The position numbers were made by a program, and so were the translations under genes. A stretch of 6,251 nt of DNA from Gammaproteobacteria bacterium (GTDB lineage Bacteria > Pseudomonadota > Gammaproteobacteria > UBA5335 > SLRW01): assembly GCA_007134115.1 (NCBI GenBank), contig SLLK01000287.1:1-6251 (forward strand), read 5' to 3'. Below the pieces are notes generated by a model that was not told where the DNA came from, ran no database searches, and saw nothing but the letters and a program-made list of their open reading frames with translations. Positions within the stretch are counted from its first letter, which is position 1, and each line of letters starts with the position of its first letter. Shown piece after piece: positions 6,228 to 6,251 of the stretch.

Positions 6228-6251
6228 ATTATACCGGCTATACCGGTCCAC
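6228..6251 (-). promoter_or_regulatory. Likely speE promoter, -10 box TATAAT (-35 beyond window)
   Basis: Read on the minus strand, 6233-6228 is a perfect TATAAT. A normally spaced -35 box would fall beyond the last base of the window, so only half the promoter can be seen. Transcription would start near 6221. The region also holds the direct repeat CCGGTATA-G-CCGGTATA (minus strand) and the dyad ACCGG-CTATA-CCGGT (6233-6247), which overlaps the -10 edge and could be an operator. The mobile element lies between this promoter and the speE ATG. Confidence 0.6.

Overview
This is a GC-rich chromosomal segment, most likely from a gammaproteobacterium. The evidence is an outer-membrane beta-barrel protein ending in Phe next to a glnK-amtB pair, FetAB-type and SpeE proteins that read like gammaproteobacterial versions, and a DUF4124-type envelope protein. 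The acidic barrel protein would fit a marine or halophilic lineage, but I cannot name a genus. Almost all of the window is ordinary housekeeping or nutrient-handling sequence. The exception is a 255-bp non-coding mobile element near the right end.

Layout. Bases 1-638 hold the 3' part of a TIGR02001/TorF-like outer-membrane protein whose start lies outside the window. Bases 728-2374 hold a first PII signalling protein (glnK) and the ammonium channel gene amtB, with a strong hairpin before each gene and a clear intrinsic terminator (2398-2425) after amtB. Bases 2592-2930 hold a second PII gene, a 75% identical paralogue with the same T-loop, in its own transcription unit. Bases 3031-4424 hold an overlapping ABC pair, fetA-like ATPase and fetB-like permease. 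Bases 4561-4950 hold a small secreted or periplasmic DUF4124-type protein with its own promoter. The minus strand then carries speE (spermidine synthase, 5892-5002), which converges on the DUF4124 gene.

The most striking feature is at 5942-6196. It is a miniature inverted-repeat transposable element with 32-bp terminal inverted repeats (31/32 matching), flanked by a perfect 7-bp direct repeat (CAGTGTT). Inside are two further long inverted repeats, so most of the element can pair into a three-way-junction shape. It sits between a perfect TATAAT box (minus strand, 6233-6228) and the speE start codon. It therefore appears to have lengthened the speE leader from roughly 70 to roughly 330 nt.

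How the genes work together. GlnK and AmtB form the standard ammonium uptake and nitrogen-sensing pair: uridylylatable PII trimers plug the channel through the T-loop. The second PII probably serves other targets or forms mixed trimers. FetAB-like transporters are linked to iron export in E. coli. SpeE makes spermidine from putrescine and decarboxylated SAM. The nitrogen genes, the transporter, the DUF4124 gene and speE look like independent units rather than one system. I see no defence system, CRISPR array, tRNA or rRNA.
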